Source: Cryptomeria japonica (lineage: Eukaryota > Streptophyta > Pinopsida > Cupressales > Cupressaceae). Taken from it: a stretch of 64,000 nucleotides of DNA. This document shows, piece by piece, positions 1-12,992 of this stretch. The translations under genes and the position numbers were made by a program. A model generated the notes under the pieces. That model worked only from the letters and a program-made list of their open reading frames with translations, was not told the origin of the DNA and made no database searches. Position 1 is the stretch's first letter. Each line of letters opens with the position of its first letter. Where the stretch lies: positions 236,323,922-236,387,921 of the forward strand of contig NC_081406.1 of NCBI RefSeq assembly GCF_030272615.1, read 5' to 3'.

Positions 1-1205
1 CAAAAGTCAACCCGGTTAAGGGATTTATGTTACAGTAGTTAGAAAGCAACATATGGATGATCTAATGTATTAGCTACTGATAGCTTGATCAAATCTCAAT
101 ATGCATCACACTCAATCCACACCGGTTGTGTCTTCTCTGCACAATACCGGTTTTCTTCTTACACCTTCGGCTCTTCACTCAGTCGGTCGCCTATCCATCG
201 GCATTGCACTCTGTCGATCCTATGACCTTCGGCTCTCCACTCTATCGATTCTTTGTTCTTCGGCTCTGTACTATGCCGATCTACCTCAAACTCACTCTAC
301 TGGGCTAAAACATTTTAGCACTTCTATTCTCTTTGCTCTTCACTTTGAATCACCTTCAACAAGATCTGCTTGCTGCAAATTTCACGATCAAAATCTTCTG
401 AATAAACTAAAAAACACTTTATAGATTTTCTACCGACACTTTCAAGCGTTCCCTTAATCAAAGCAATCATGGATTTCAAAAAAAATCAAATTCAAAAATC
501 TTCCACTCTTTTTGTACATGACTTACAACAATTCTACCAAGTGTACAACAAATTTTGTCACTGCATCTCCCAAAGATAGTAGCTTCTAGGTCATGTTCAG
601 TCAATTAAGTGCAAACCAAAAAAACTGCTAGTAATCATGCTTGACTGCATGATAACCCAAATTGACCTTACCAACAAGTGATTTGGCGTAGACACAAGCT
701 CACCAACTCGTCTTTCGCCACCACAATTGAATAACTGATCACCGCTCCAAAATTTATGGTGATCACCTGTCTTCCTTCTATTATATCGGTGTACTGGTAT
801 GCCACTGCACTTATATTCACTAGTCCATCCTTTGAATTCCAGTTTGTTGTGCTAGCATCAAGTCTCTTCCCCTGCTTTCCAATGTGATTCTGGCTTGCAT
901 ACAACTTCAAGTTTTCTTGCCCGAGTCACCTTTTGTGACTTCATCATCATCAGAGTGACCGATCTTCCTGAATGACAGACTAGTTGGCTTTGTCTATCTT
1001 TCCTTGAGCTGATTGAACCTTTGATCTTTTTTTACCAATGTTGTTTCCATGTGTTTGTAAGTCATCACTTTTTCTTACTGAAAGAAAACCACTTTTTCTA
1101 TACCACTTCACCAGTTAGTGTCTTCACTGGTAAATGTTGGACATCAATGACAAATCTTAGCACATATACCGGTTCTCTGGATTAACTGATTTTGTCATGC
1201 CAACA
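1..1205 (-). mobile_element. Partial LTR of a Copia-like element, cut by the left window edge
   Basis: Read on the minus strand the segment starts TGTTGGCATGAC at 1205. Soon after comes TTGTCATTGATGTCC, which matches the start region of the LTR at 31876. Near the left edge is CCCTTAACCGGGTT, like the U5 part of the other LTRs in this window. No polypurine tract lies just outside 1205, so this is more likely a 5' or solo LTR than a 3' LTR. Any internal region would lie left of the window. Family assignment is inferred from LTR similarity only. No coding region is supported here; the small open frame at 668-910 is treated as chance. Confidence 0.5.
165..288. repeat. 31-bp tandem repeat, four copies
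   Basis: Four head-to-tail units start at 165, 196, 227 and 258. Each begins CTTCGGCTCT or a close variant (CATCGGCATT in unit two), followed by CACTC and a CGAT or CGGT block. The spacing is exactly 31 bp throughout. It lies inside the partial LTR. There are no unique spacers, so this is a plain minisatellite. Confidence 0.8.
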
Positions 1206-1213
1206 ATCCAACA

Positions 1214-2950
1214 GATATTAGTTTTTGAATAAGGGAAAATAGGTTTTGATGGGCCCCTGAAACCCATTACAAATAAAATATCATAAGATATGCAATAAAG
1301 TGCAACAAAATGCAAAATACAACAAACAAGAAAAGGACAGTTGACGAACAAAGAGGCCAGCAAACTAGAGACAACCAACAATATACAGGACCGATAGAGA
1401 AAGATCCCAGGTTAGGTAAATTTTTGAAGCATCTCAGCGGCTTACAGCTCCAGTTGCTCCATATTATTAGTTGTCTGCTTGATATCATCAATTTCCTTGC
1501 TTTGGCTTTGCATCTTTCTGGTACTCGCTTGGGATCTTCTTCCAAGCCATGTCTCCTTATCATCAAGGGTGTCTTCCTTCACATCAATGATGCTCGCAGA
1601 GGCCTTATCCCCATGGTCATTCTCAAGTTTACTTATAAGAGCCTTCATACTAGCAGAGGGGGCCTGAAGGATCTTATGACTTTTCTCACCAATCTTCTTG
1701 AGAATGTTCTCAACTCCTTCGAGTCTTTTTTCAGTATCCCTAGCTCTATTCTCCAAGATTTGGAAGCTATTCCAATAAGCATTAATGATCTCCTCAACAT
1801 TATTGATAGCTTTGCTAAGCTCACTAAGAGATTCGGGGAGGGAGTTAAATTTACGCATGCCAATAGCTTCTAAAGTCTCAATTTTTCTGGCTTCCTAGGC
1901 TTGCTTGGTTTTTATGCTAGTAATTTCCTTTTTCAGCCAGAGGAAAACCTTGTTGAAGATATCTATGTCATTTTTGATGCAAAGGTCAATATCCAGATGA
2001 TGGCCTTCCTAGGCCTTGTCTTCAACAAGCACCAAATTCACCTCAAGACCTACCTCCCTGACATCGGGGCTCTGAGCTTCTTTCATGGCTGTGTCCTCCC
2101 CAACTAGACCCTTGTCCTTAGATCCAGTCATGAGAGGCAATCGATTCTTCATTCCCACATCCTCATTTTTAGGAGTTTTCCTTTTCTGCTTCTAGCTCAA
2201 GAGGATTTGGACTTTCTCGCTTTCAGTATCCATGCCATCATCAGTCTCATTTTCCTCCTCATACCAGCTATCATCATCCTCCTCCCTCTACTTCATTTTG
2301 GCTGACCCTTTGTTCTGTAGCTCATGCCCTATTTTTATTTTTCTCTTGCTTGGCCTAGCAATTTGGGGGTCATCCTCTACCTCAGATTCCATGTCATAGC
2401 CATTACCATCCTCATCATCAAAGTCATCCAATTCCTGTTCTGACTCAGAAACCTTGACAATGTTGAGATGGAGGATAGTATTCTTGATGTGATTATACAA
2501 AATCCCCATCAGACCCTCATGCATTGCAGGATTGGTATTGGGGTTGGAAATTGCATCCTTAATCCCAACATTTAGGGCATAGAAAAGATAATATGGAAGG
2601 GAAATTTTCTCTTTAAATTATAAATGGTTAAGAATGAAAAAATGATAGTTGTAAACCCTAGTAAATCTCCCATCAAAAGTGATAAATTCCATAATAGCAA
2701 GCAAAACCCTTTGCCAAATTCACTTAATTACCTTTGGCGAGTAGTATGTATGGATGCCTTTCACCAATCTGGTTTTCTCCTCCTTATCCTTAGGAAATTT
2801 CTTCACAATAGCATCTGAAATCTTCCCATCCCTATAGACCTTGATGTCATCCATCGGAAGACCTGTTGCCTCAGTGATCATGGTTTCAGTCACCTTGACC
2901 TTCCTGCTGCCAATGGTCAATGTGCCTTTATTCCAAACCTTTTTGAAAAT
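1214..2950 (-). mobile_element. Family X repeat, copy 1 (unclassified retroelement fossil)
   Basis: Minus-strand coding remnants run in order from about 2920 to 1430 and end in a 3' tail at 1262-1219. That tail holds GGGTTTCAGG, then GCCC and TCAAAACC, then a CCTTATTCAAAAAC end. Nearly the same tail ends copy 2 at about 24020-23955. The protein remnants resemble those at 45097-46150. I see no LTRs or reverse transcriptase, so the class is unknown; it may be a non-autonomous retroelement. It is broken in several places. Confidence 0.5.
1442..2920 (-). pseudogene. Family X protein remnant: conserved core, acidic linker, coiled coil
   Basis: Not a recognised family. In order on the minus strand: a segment with TETMITEATGLPMDDIKVY (near 2890-2830); a hydrophobic segment with YNYHFFILNH and ISLPYYLF (near 2680-2590); an acidic Asp/Glu-rich linker with a basic KRKIKIG patch (near 2450-2310); and a heptad-rich Leu/Glu/Lys stretch likely to form a coiled coil (near 1850-1450). 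The YHFFILNH block is matched by YHFTILNHFKHDKRIS in the copy at 46.0 kb. The TGLP block recalls the helical region of plant retrotransposon accessory proteins, but this is a visual impression only. It belongs to a repeat, not to a host gene. Confidence 0.45.
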
Positions 2951-3974
2951 TATTGTAATTTTGGGTCATTTCTCTTCCATTCTCTTGTATTATGATATTA
3001 GTTATGATGTTATGATTATGTTGATTTTTTCATAATGAAGATTTTAAGTAATGATGTTGAGATACCCTAGGGATAGATGTTGTGAGTTGTGTTTATTTCC
3101 ACTTGCATAATGAGATTATATGATTATGCTTTTGATAATGTTTATGATGGATACATGTATATCTTGTAATTGAATGTTAAATGTATATGAGTATTTAATT
3201 ATACATGTTGTATTAGGAGATGTTTAAAAAAAAAAACATCTCTATTTGCATATTAGATGGTTAGTTTCTCTAGGATATTTTGGCGGGTATTACATTTGTT
3301 TTAATTTTTTTGTTATAATTGTGCTAGTTTATATGAGCACTAACATCTTATTTCATTGTATGTGTATTTCATTGTAATTTTGTGGTATGTGTCCATTTTA
3401 TTTCTTGTACATGTGAAACTATAATGACTTTATTTACAATTTTGTTGACCCAGAGTAATAGGTATAGTTAAATTTTATAGATGTTACAAAAAATAATTGT
3501 AGAGTTACTTATAACCAATTACAAGATATGGAGTTAATTGCAATGATAGATTTTATTTTTTCCAAGTCTATGTGAGTTACTTACAATAACACAACCTACC
3601 TTCAACTATAAGAACATGTATTGGAGATAATTTTGGTACTGCGACATACTTATCACCATTGAAATTTAGTTTTTATAAAGACATAAAAATGCATGAAATT
3701 TTGTTCTAATTCAAATGTTATATTTTTTTGAAAACAAAAATAGATAAATGAAATGATTATTATACAAAACAAATAAATAAATTTATAGTCGCAAAATTAA
3801 TTTGATTATGTTGTGAATCAATTCATTGAATTAATTAGGTGTATGAAAATGAGAATCTAATACTAAAACTTATGACCATGATTCAAGTTTTAGATTTATG
3901 AAAGTACACTTCAAATTTGAACCAAAACTAATTGTATACATAAAATTATATAAGATATTCAAAATGAAGAGACA
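2951..3974. other. AT-rich spacer, nothing recognised
   Basis: Low-complexity AT-rich sequence between the family X copy and the start of the duplicated block. No coding signature, terminal repeat or tRNA-like box is visible. Confidence 0.6.
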
Positions 3975-5545
3975 AGGGGGGAGAGCTTATTTTGTAGTGA
4001 TAACATTAGAACTTAATCAAGAAGATAAAATCCTGAAATAACCACTATTTCTTGATTAGTTCCAAACAAATAGAGTCAAAAGAAAAGCACAATAGAATAA
4101 GGAAAATTTAACATGAAGAGACATGTAACAAACTATAATGTGCACAAGAAAGTCTAATTACAATCTTTCACAATTTTGAATTACTATGATATTAGATTGA
4201 AACACATGGAATCTTTGCATTTAACTCATTTGAATTTCATGAAATATATCTAAACAACATAACTCAAACTTAAAAATTAAAAAAAAAGAAAATAAAAAAC
4301 TATCAAGTGTCTAAGATTGCATAGAAAAGAAGAATAGAATTTCTAATTCAAGTACCTTGTTAAAATTATTAAATGAGCAATTTAAATTTAAATCTAGTGG
4401 TTATAATATAATTACCAATTTTATATACCAATGAATCTAATATAAATAAAATGATAAATAAATTTTGAACACAATGATTCTTGATATTTTTTTAAAAGTG
4501 GGCATATATCTAATGACATGTTTCCATATATGATATTTTCCTAATTTGATCATTTTTACAATTATTAGACAAAATCTTGAATTCTCAATAAAAAAACATA
4601 TTAATCATTTTTGGAAATCTCTATTTTCATTAATTTGGAAATTGAATTTTACAGTCTTGGTTCAAAGAGCACCGGTAGGAAAGAACCAGGCAAAGAAAAC
4701 CTCTGGTCTTCCTCATGCAAAGGACACCATTATTAATAAAATATATGTACCCTAATTAAAAAGTCACATAGGAACTGATTCAATCATGGTTTTGGTTATA
4801 AGATTCTTTGTCTCAATGCCTGAAACACTAAATCCATCTCTTTCTTTGTAGAGAAGTTGGAGACCTTTTGATAAAGCATATGCATAATCCTTGGTAGTTA
4901 TTGGAACATTATCAATTTTTAAATATTCCCAATTTAATTCTTTGAGTTTTTCGTCAATGAAATAATTGAGATACTCCAATGCATCTTCCTCTCTAGATCC
5001 TGGATGGTCTTTCATATAACAGGTTATACATGATACCACTTCTCCACGATCTGCCTTAGCCTTAAAAAATAATCTCATATTTTTGTAAATTTTCATATAT
5101 AATTCTTTTTTAAATCAAACCAATTGATCATCTACATGAACAAATATGAAATTTTGAAAGTTAAATTATCTAAACTTATAGCATACCTTGAAAGTCTTTG
5201 TGTCACCTCTTAATCTAAGGGTTAAGCATAAAAGCTCATTGAACCTTGATGGATAATCGATTTCTTTAAGAACATCATTAGAAATGGGAACATCTAATGA
5301 GAGTACAGGCTATAAGGTCACAACACGAGGCCTAGAGCTTACTTTTCCATTCTCTAAATATTCCTCCAAAGATGGTATATAACCCATAGCAAGCCACTTT
5401 GCTTCTTGAAAGTAAGCATCTATATAAACTTCCCACTGTATTTAAACAATATTCCAGGTTAATATTAATACTTTAAATTAATTAAATTCCTAAGAACAAT
5501 AGAAAATAATATTAAAAATGAATATTAAATCAAATATCCATAAAA

Positions 5546-6084
5546 AAATTGGGGATGACCCTGCATTGCAATGGTTCTTGTCCATCTAGTGTTAATGTTG
5601 GGTTCTAAGTTCAATTCCCACCTGAGCTGGTTTGGATGATGATAAATGGGTGATAGAGGATGGATTTGGGAGAATTATCAACAAAAAAAGAAAGGATGGT
5701 GGTGGGTGGGTCAATGGCAGCAAGAGATTGATGGAGGGAGTAAGATGCCATGTCAATAGTATGGATTGAGAACTAAGAGAGAGGTGTTTAGGTCTCATAT
5801 ATCATAGTTTTTTATTCCTAGAGAACTAGGTGAAGGTTCAAAGAGGAGGAAGGAAGATTGCGGAGGTGAGAAGAAGGTAAAATAAGAGGAAGGAGGATGT
5901 CAGACGAGGGAAGAAGGTAAAATAAGAGGAAGGAGGATGTCAGACGAGGGAAGAAGGTGAAAAAGACTCATAAGTGTTGATTGGGGAGGTTTTAATGCCT
6001 TGGCCTAATCTCAGGGATGGGGTCCCCCATTGTGGCCCCACTTTTTCATAGCTCCAATAAAGAGTGTTCACCTATCAAAAAAAT
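5546..6084 (+). mobile_element. SINE-like insertion in intron 8 of terpene synthase A
   Basis: About 540 bp with a tRNA-like head: GGTTCTAAGTTCAATTCCC at 5601-5619 fits an RNA polymerase III B box. The upstream A box is weak. The 3' end is CCTATCAAAAAAAT. Similar sequence flanks it: ATATCCATAAAA at 5534-5545 and ATATCCGTAAAA at 6085-6096, a likely target-site duplication of about 12 bp. Copy B holds the left part (about 47346-47540) at the same intron place, so the insertion predates the duplication. Confidence 0.6.
5871..5960. repeat. 40-bp tandem repeat, about 2.2 copies
   Basis: Two identical 40-bp units begin AAGAAGGTAA at 5871 and 5911, and a third partial unit begins at 5951. Purine-rich, inside the SINE-like insertion. 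Copy B does not retain this part. Confidence 0.85.
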
Positions 6085-6649
6085 ATATCCGTAAAATTTT
6101 TAAAAACATAAAATTTAAATCCCTCCATTGTGTCAAGGAAAAATAGTTATTGATATTAGTAAAGAGAATAATATTAATTACATATAGTATTGTATAAAAA
6201 ATGAAAATATATTAGAGGGTAAAAATAACTATGAAATAATAGTTAACATATCAACATTTATTTAGGCTTTAAACCTTTTACCCAAAAAGAAAAAAAAACA
6301 TTTTAATATTTAATTTTTATTGCCACACGAATTAAAATCTTTATATTAAAGTGTATCTTATAAACCATAACAAGATAGATATGGGTATTATTTGTTCCAC
6401 CTTTCACACTAGGTTTCCTTTGAATGTAGGACAAACAATAACTTAATATTTATAAACATATTTTCAATTAAATATTAGTTAAAATATATAAAACAAAATC
6501 TACAAATTATTTTAGTAAGAAATTGAAGAACGAATTTGATAGGTTTTAGGACTAAGTGCATCCAAATTATTTTCAAACAAAACATAAAAATTTATTTTTT
6601 AATATAATAATTTGATTATTGGTGGAATTTTCAAACTATGTCAAAGAAT

Positions 6650-8323
6650 TATATTTTGAACTTTCTTTATGAAGTTCTGAATCCTTTTTCCTCCATCCTT
6701 TATAACTTGACAAGTGATATGAAATAAATATCTCTTGTTCACTTGGGTTTGTAGAATAAATATGTTTTTAATCCATTGCTATCCTATTTTCTCACCTTAT
6801 TTAATTTCTCTTTCATTGAGATTTTTTTCTTCATGGAATTCATTTAGGTCATGATAGTTTCCTAGCTTCTTAGATATTGGCATCATTCAAACACCTCATT
6901 TGGAGTTGCCTATATTAATGGGGTTCTCAAACTAGATTTATTTTCTATTTTTTTCATTTAATCTAATATCAATTTCCTGCCAATCTATTTTATTTGAAGC
7001 CACAACACCTTGACCTAATTACATGGTTATAATTTCTAGTTTCTCAATAGATGTTCTATTTTGTTTTTAACTCTAGATTGGTATAAATTGAATTATTTTA
7101 ATGGAAGTGCTCGATGTTTTATTTTCATAATAAATTTTTTCATACTTACTTTTTTTTATTGTTATAAATAGTCACAAATGAACTAATTGGAGCTATAATT
7201 TTTATGTGTTTAACAAACCTAGTCAATAAACTAAGTGTTTTTTGCACTCTTAGTAAAGTACTACTCAAAGAATGCTACCATCATTTTATGATTAATGGAA
7301 CCACTTGGACAATAATAGTGTTTTATCATAATCTCCTTAGTGGAGGGGTTGGATTACTTCCTTTTAAGAAATTATTCTAGTAATATGTAAGGCCATATCA
7401 ATGAGTTGTTTTTTCTTTATTAACCTACCTAAGAAATATTGTTGTTTATTGTAGTTCAATACCCTCAAGATGGCTAGGAATTCCCTAACATTCATTTTAA
7501 AGTGTCACCCTATTGAATTCTTCATTAGTAGGAGGGCCCGCCTCTCCCTCGTCCTAGTGCACTAGCATGTGCTTAGTGATAGGATGGGTGATGTACTCCT
7601 TACTTTAGTTGTTTTTCTTTGATTCTAGTTTTTATTCAATTATATTTCGGTAGGTCATGCATACCTACCAATTTTCTTTCATTGTAAACCTTCTATTATA
7701 TACACCTATAATTCTAAGATTAATATTTGACACTCATAGAAGATCACTAGTCTACTACTTTAAAATATTAGGTTAGACTTTAAAAATAAAGAAATAAAAA
7801 CATAGAATGGTAAATAATAAAAATATAAGGTTAGGGAGATAAAAAATAATAAAGGAAAAAAGCTTAGAATGGTAAATAATAAAAATAAAAGGTAAGTCCT
7901 AGATCACACTAATAGGAAAAGGCCCTCATACTCAATATATGACATCATTTAGAATATTTTTTTGGTAACCTAATATAAAAAAATGAATGATAAATTTCTA
8001 AATTAATACAGAGTTTTAATATCAATAATGATTAACAAGTACTAGAAATGATAATAAAAATATTCTCTTTATGTACAATAAAAATAGAGGTCAATAGATC
8101 AGTAAAATTGAGAGAAGAGTGTTTTTCTACATAAGATATTTTGTAACTTATTTCATATTTGAATTGAAGATATACATTTTAAGTTGTCACTTTTTTAAAT
8201 AGCCCTGAAGTTGCATTTCAAATTTTTAAACATAGTGAAGCGAATATCTTAATCATTTTCTATACACTTTGACTAATAGAATATTAATTATACATATCAA
8301 AAATAAATATTATAAAATCATAC
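6650..8323 (-). other. Rest of intron 8 of terpene synthase A
   Basis: AT-rich intron sequence, matched by about 47545-49120 in copy B. Nothing coding or element-like is recognised. The small open frames in it differ between copies and are not supported. Confidence 0.6.
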
Positions 8324-8735
8324 AGCTTTACGTGCATAGTCAAGTGTGTCTCTTCCTTGAGATTTTTCAGCCTCTTGAGCCATGTCCCTCACACCCTCAT
8401 CAAATGCTTTGAATGTCAACTTCATAAATTCAAGAAGTCCTTCCATAGATGCTAAATCCCACCTTTCATAAAGCACAAAATAATATATTAACACAATATC
8501 TACATCTATCTTTCTATCAATCAATATATTAATAAATCAGAATATTTGTTATATATTAATATCAATAGAAATATTTTTAAGAAAGTATATGATAAATATG
8601 GAGAAATAAACCAATTTCTATCTACCCAATATAAATTACAATGTATTATCATCAATGTGTTATTTATTTACATGGAAGCCATGATCCCTACAAAAACAAG
8701 TAGATATTTAGCATGAATATGGTTTGATATCTTTA

Positions 8736-8891
<156 letters not shown>

Positions 8892-10835
8892 TTATTTTGG
8901 CTCAATACACACTCTAGCTGCCCAAAAATAAAATTCCACATGGCGATGGCGAGCAAATTCTAGTTTAGCTAGACTAGACTTTGTCCACCATCTAAAACAC
9001 GAACACATTACTATATCAACTTTTTTTTTAACTATTTCAATATAAATTCTATCATGAAAAAATTATTCTTCAAACAATTAGAAAATCTTACATAATATGA
9101 ATTTTTTACCTTGAGAGAATTTGAAGCTCACGGTGTTGAATTGATTGGATCATATTGAAGTCTAGCTTTGCTAGTTCTAAAAGTTTTAAGTTGAAAATAC
9201 TACAACAATTTAACACTTACAATGTTAATATATTTTAAAGATGTTCAAGTAAACTTAAAACATTCAAATTTTTGTTCGAGTTAACATGAAAAATATTTAA
9301 TGTAAATTTAAAAAAAAAAGCTAAGTTTTAAAATTAAGAGGAGATGGGTATGTTAGAGGATATTAAAATTACTTGTTGGTAGTCTTGGTATCTCCATATA
9401 TGTCAATATATGTCCTTGCTTCTAACCTAGGCACATTGGTGTGCCAACAATACTCTAGATTGAATTCTATCTGTTACAACACATAAATTAGAATTACAAT
9501 CAATAAAGAGATTCATAGACTTAATATGAAGAGAATATTAATGTATATGGATACCTCTTTTGAAATATTAGTATTATTAATATTCGGTAGATCTTGTTTT
9601 AGATATGCTGTCAAAAAGGATTTGGCGTCATCCAAAGCTTGCTGCTTAGGAAATGCAATGAGTGAAGCTCGAAATAAATTTAGAATGCTCCTTAACTCCT
9701 CCTCATTTGATTGATTGTCTGAATAAAAAAAATTTCCATCTTTACTTTTAAATTGTTGTAACATACCTGGTATGACAACAAGTTAGAAACAATTTCATCG
9801 TTTGTTAATATAACCTAAAGTATATCTAATATGAATGTTTGATACTTTTAAGAAAATGAAATTTAGTGTGTTCAAATATCCAATTAATAAGATTGGAAGG
9901 TTATTATAGATAAGAGTAAAATAGATGCAGTGCATATTTATCAATCATCAATAGTCAATCATATTGTATTGAATTTTCTTACAATGAGGAAAAAGTTAAC
10001 TAATATAATAGATTTATACATTACGTATCAATCATCAATCATTTCTTTACAATTAAAAAAAAAATGGTGTGGATGACTTTTTTCTTCGTTAGAATTTGCT
10101 TTCTTAAATGTATCTTGCAAGATAAATGAGTAAATGAGTTCTGATTAAATGATTGCAGATATCACCTGAAGAGACGCCATATCTGTGCAGGCGAAGAATT
10201 CGAAAACCACGCAAGAACTCTCTCTACCACATCCAATGCCATGGGTATCATTCCAATATCTGCTATTCAAACAATTCTTGCATATTAGAGTCAGAAACAT
10301 ACAGTGTAAAATATAGTTTCCTCGGCTCCAACAAAAGAAATAGAGTCAGAAACATGATACTAATCCTGAATCTTAAAAACCAAGCAAACCTGTAAACATA
10401 GTCAAGATTTTCTTTAATTTCATTCTGAAAATGACGGTCAATTCCAAGGTGTTCTACATCATCTACCATTGAAAGACGTTGATAGAGATCGTCTGCAGAT
10501 GAAGAGTTTAGATGAAGGGCATTGAACATGTCCTTTATCTCCTTAATCAGCTTTTCAGCACGTCCACCATAAGAGGGATCCTGCACAGATCAGAAAACCA
10601 ATCAAGACTTATAAGACAAAATAGATGAGGACAGCAACTTTTAAGAAACTAAAACACAGTAAAGTAATTTACATCATAAGATTTTGAGAGGGATTGTAGG
10701 AAATCATCATCCCACAGGTTGGGGTGATGATTGCCAATGCGCCGTGTTATGCCTTCAGCATCTTTAATTAACGCCATATTGATTGGAACTTGGGCAACAC
10801 TGCGGCCTGCTATGGTGAAGCTTGTCATTCACTCC

Positions 10836-10843
10836 AATTTATA
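10836..10843 (-). promoter_or_regulatory. Possible TATA box of terpene synthase A
   Basis: TATAAATT on the minus strand ends only about 8 bp before the first in-frame ATG (10828-10826). A transcription start 25-35 bp downstream would fall near 10810-10800, past that ATG. The second in-frame ATG (10777-10775, MALIKDAEG) would then be the real start, 17 residues later, leaving RR-x8-W about a dozen residues in. An ACGTGG box lies further up at 11023-11018. Inferred from spacing only. Confidence 0.35.
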
Positions 10844-11289
10844 GAATTTCCATCAAATTTTGAACGGCTGATATGATCCAATCTATTAACTTACGTCATA
10901 TCTTGAAGGGCTGATGTCAAGCTTGACTGATCAATTTTTCCAACAGATTCGGATTGTAATGTTATATTCTGGAGTTTGGAGTATCTGGCATGGAAAAGTA
11001 GCCAAGCCCAACTATGCCACGTTATATTTTGGACTTTTCGAGCATGAGAATTCATATGTTATATTCAGGATTTCCGTAGTCTTCGCATTTCTTGTGTCAT
11101 ATTTTGGGTTTCTCTCTCGAACTTGAAAATGTCATGCCACGTTCCTTGATAATGGGAGAGTGTTCTTCTGATTTCAATTTTCTATCTCGTTTCAACAGTT
11201 CAATGTCAAAACAATAAATTGATTTTCTTTTCAACATTTCACATCGAAAAAGGATATTCCCATGTTCTTTTGATTTCAACATTTAGTTA

Positions 11290-12922
11290 TTTCAATAGTT
11301 TAATGTCAAACATAATTAACATATAAAATACGTGCACTACTTTTGTTTATAAAAAAATAAGTTGAGATTTCATAAAAAATATAAAAAACTGCTACAAGAT
11401 AAAATAAAATCTTGTACAGATATTTTTTTTATATATTAATTTTAAGTGAATGTCTTTAAGTTGGGGTTTAAAACGAACTATGAGACCACTAGCTTCCTAA
11501 AGCTTTATAGCTTAAATTTTTATGCTTAACCATTATTATAGATAAATTTAAGAATTGTTAACAACAATGTTGAGGTATTCTAGAAAGCCCTCTCCGTAGG
11601 ATTGCAGCTTACCAAAAAGCGCATCTCTCTCCTACTTTGGAACTATTGAAACCTATATATTTGAAGGTCTATAATAGCAATTGAACCCATTGGGTCAAAG
11701 GGGATGTTGAACATTTTAGAATTATTATAATTTTTGTTACAAATAGATAATTTTAAACTGTTCGATTTTTTATTATATCTATTATTTGCATGATTATTGA
11801 TGTCTTGAAATCTCAAAACAATAAAATCAACAACTAAATCTATTGTTGTTGCTTATAACTTTGGATCATATGGATATAGACTTGGAAATACTAACTTGCA
11901 AGCTACTTCTTTTTCTCTCACTTTCTGTAGTTCTAGTCCCTACATCCTTGCCTCCTCAATAGGTTTTTAAACTATATCCATGATTAGCTTTAGAACTAAT
12001 TACTTTATTACTACATCATTTGTTTTTGTGAGTAGTTCTCTTCCTTGGCATTGCTCAATGTCTTTGGCTCACCCATGAAAGTTAAAATATTATTGTCAAT
12101 CTTAAAATAGAATGGAGCCATTCTAGAATCATTAACAACTTCATCTACTTTTTGATCAATGTTTGCAGGCACAACCTTTTGGTAAATAACTAAATATAAT
12201 TCCATAATAGGAACCATTTGACATGTCTAGAAAAGGATAAATAGTCAACCTAACAACTTTTATTTATCAACCTTTCAAAATTATGAATCAAACATAACCC
12301 AAACAAATTAGTTTAGCAATCCTTGATACATCCATTTCCTCCCATATTCATATATCTTCGTAGCTCAAAGTTGTTCCACATTTTTTAATCAAATGACAAT
12401 CAACACTCTTTAGTATCTTGTACATGCTTCTACATTTCACATTGATGTTTACCTCGAAAAAAAAAGAAGTGAAAATTGCACACCCAATAAACTTTTATGA
12501 TCTAGTATTATTTGATGAATGTAAAGACCCCATCTTAATACAAGTTGATAATATGCCACCAAATGTGAATTAGATGGGTAAAGTGAAAGGTAGGTGATTA
12601 ATTCTAAAATAAAATAAAACTAGCAAAAAAAAATTATTCTATTATAGCTTGATTTTTTTTAATATAAACTCTATAAACAAGTCAGCTTGATTATAAACAT
12701 GTGGTAATAGTAGTCATCAGATAACTACTTAGGAAATATATTAAATTGTGCATATGGTTATTAATTCATTCTTCAAAAAGGATTATTTTGGAAAGTGGGT
12801 GCTTTGGTTTGTTAAAAAGTTCATACAAGAGAATGTGTGAAATATTACTAGTTAGTTATAGTTAGATATCATTCTTATTGGTCAACATCAAATAATATAT
12901 TAAATAAACTTTATCATAACAA
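11290..12922. other. AT-rich spacer, nothing recognised
   Basis: Between the terpene synthase upstream region and the LINE. No coding signature or terminal repeats seen. It is absent from copy B, which jumps from the equivalent of about 11290 to the equivalent of about 21660. Confidence 0.55.
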
Positions 12923-12936
12923 GATTCAATTGTAAA
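12923..12936 (+). repeat. Left target-site duplication of the LINE
   Basis: GATTCAATTGTAAA here is repeated exactly at 20575-20588, just after the LINE poly(A). Extending to 17 bp (ending ATC here, GTC there) adds one mismatch. Confidence 0.9.
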
Positions 12937-12992
12937 ATCTTTTGTCTACATCAATCTTAAAGGTATTTTTACTCTGCAATTTCTTGCTCGAT

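Noticed and set aside
165-288. A CRISPR array
   Set aside because: The units are contiguous without unique spacers, and the surroundings are a plant nuclear LTR.
668-910. An 80-codon minus-strand open frame near the left edge
   Set aside because: It lies within the partial LTR, where coding sequence is not expected, and matches no family I know.
5601-5619. A tRNA gene at the B-box match
   Set aside because: No cloverleaf can be drawn around it and the A box is weak. Flanking duplications fit a SINE better.
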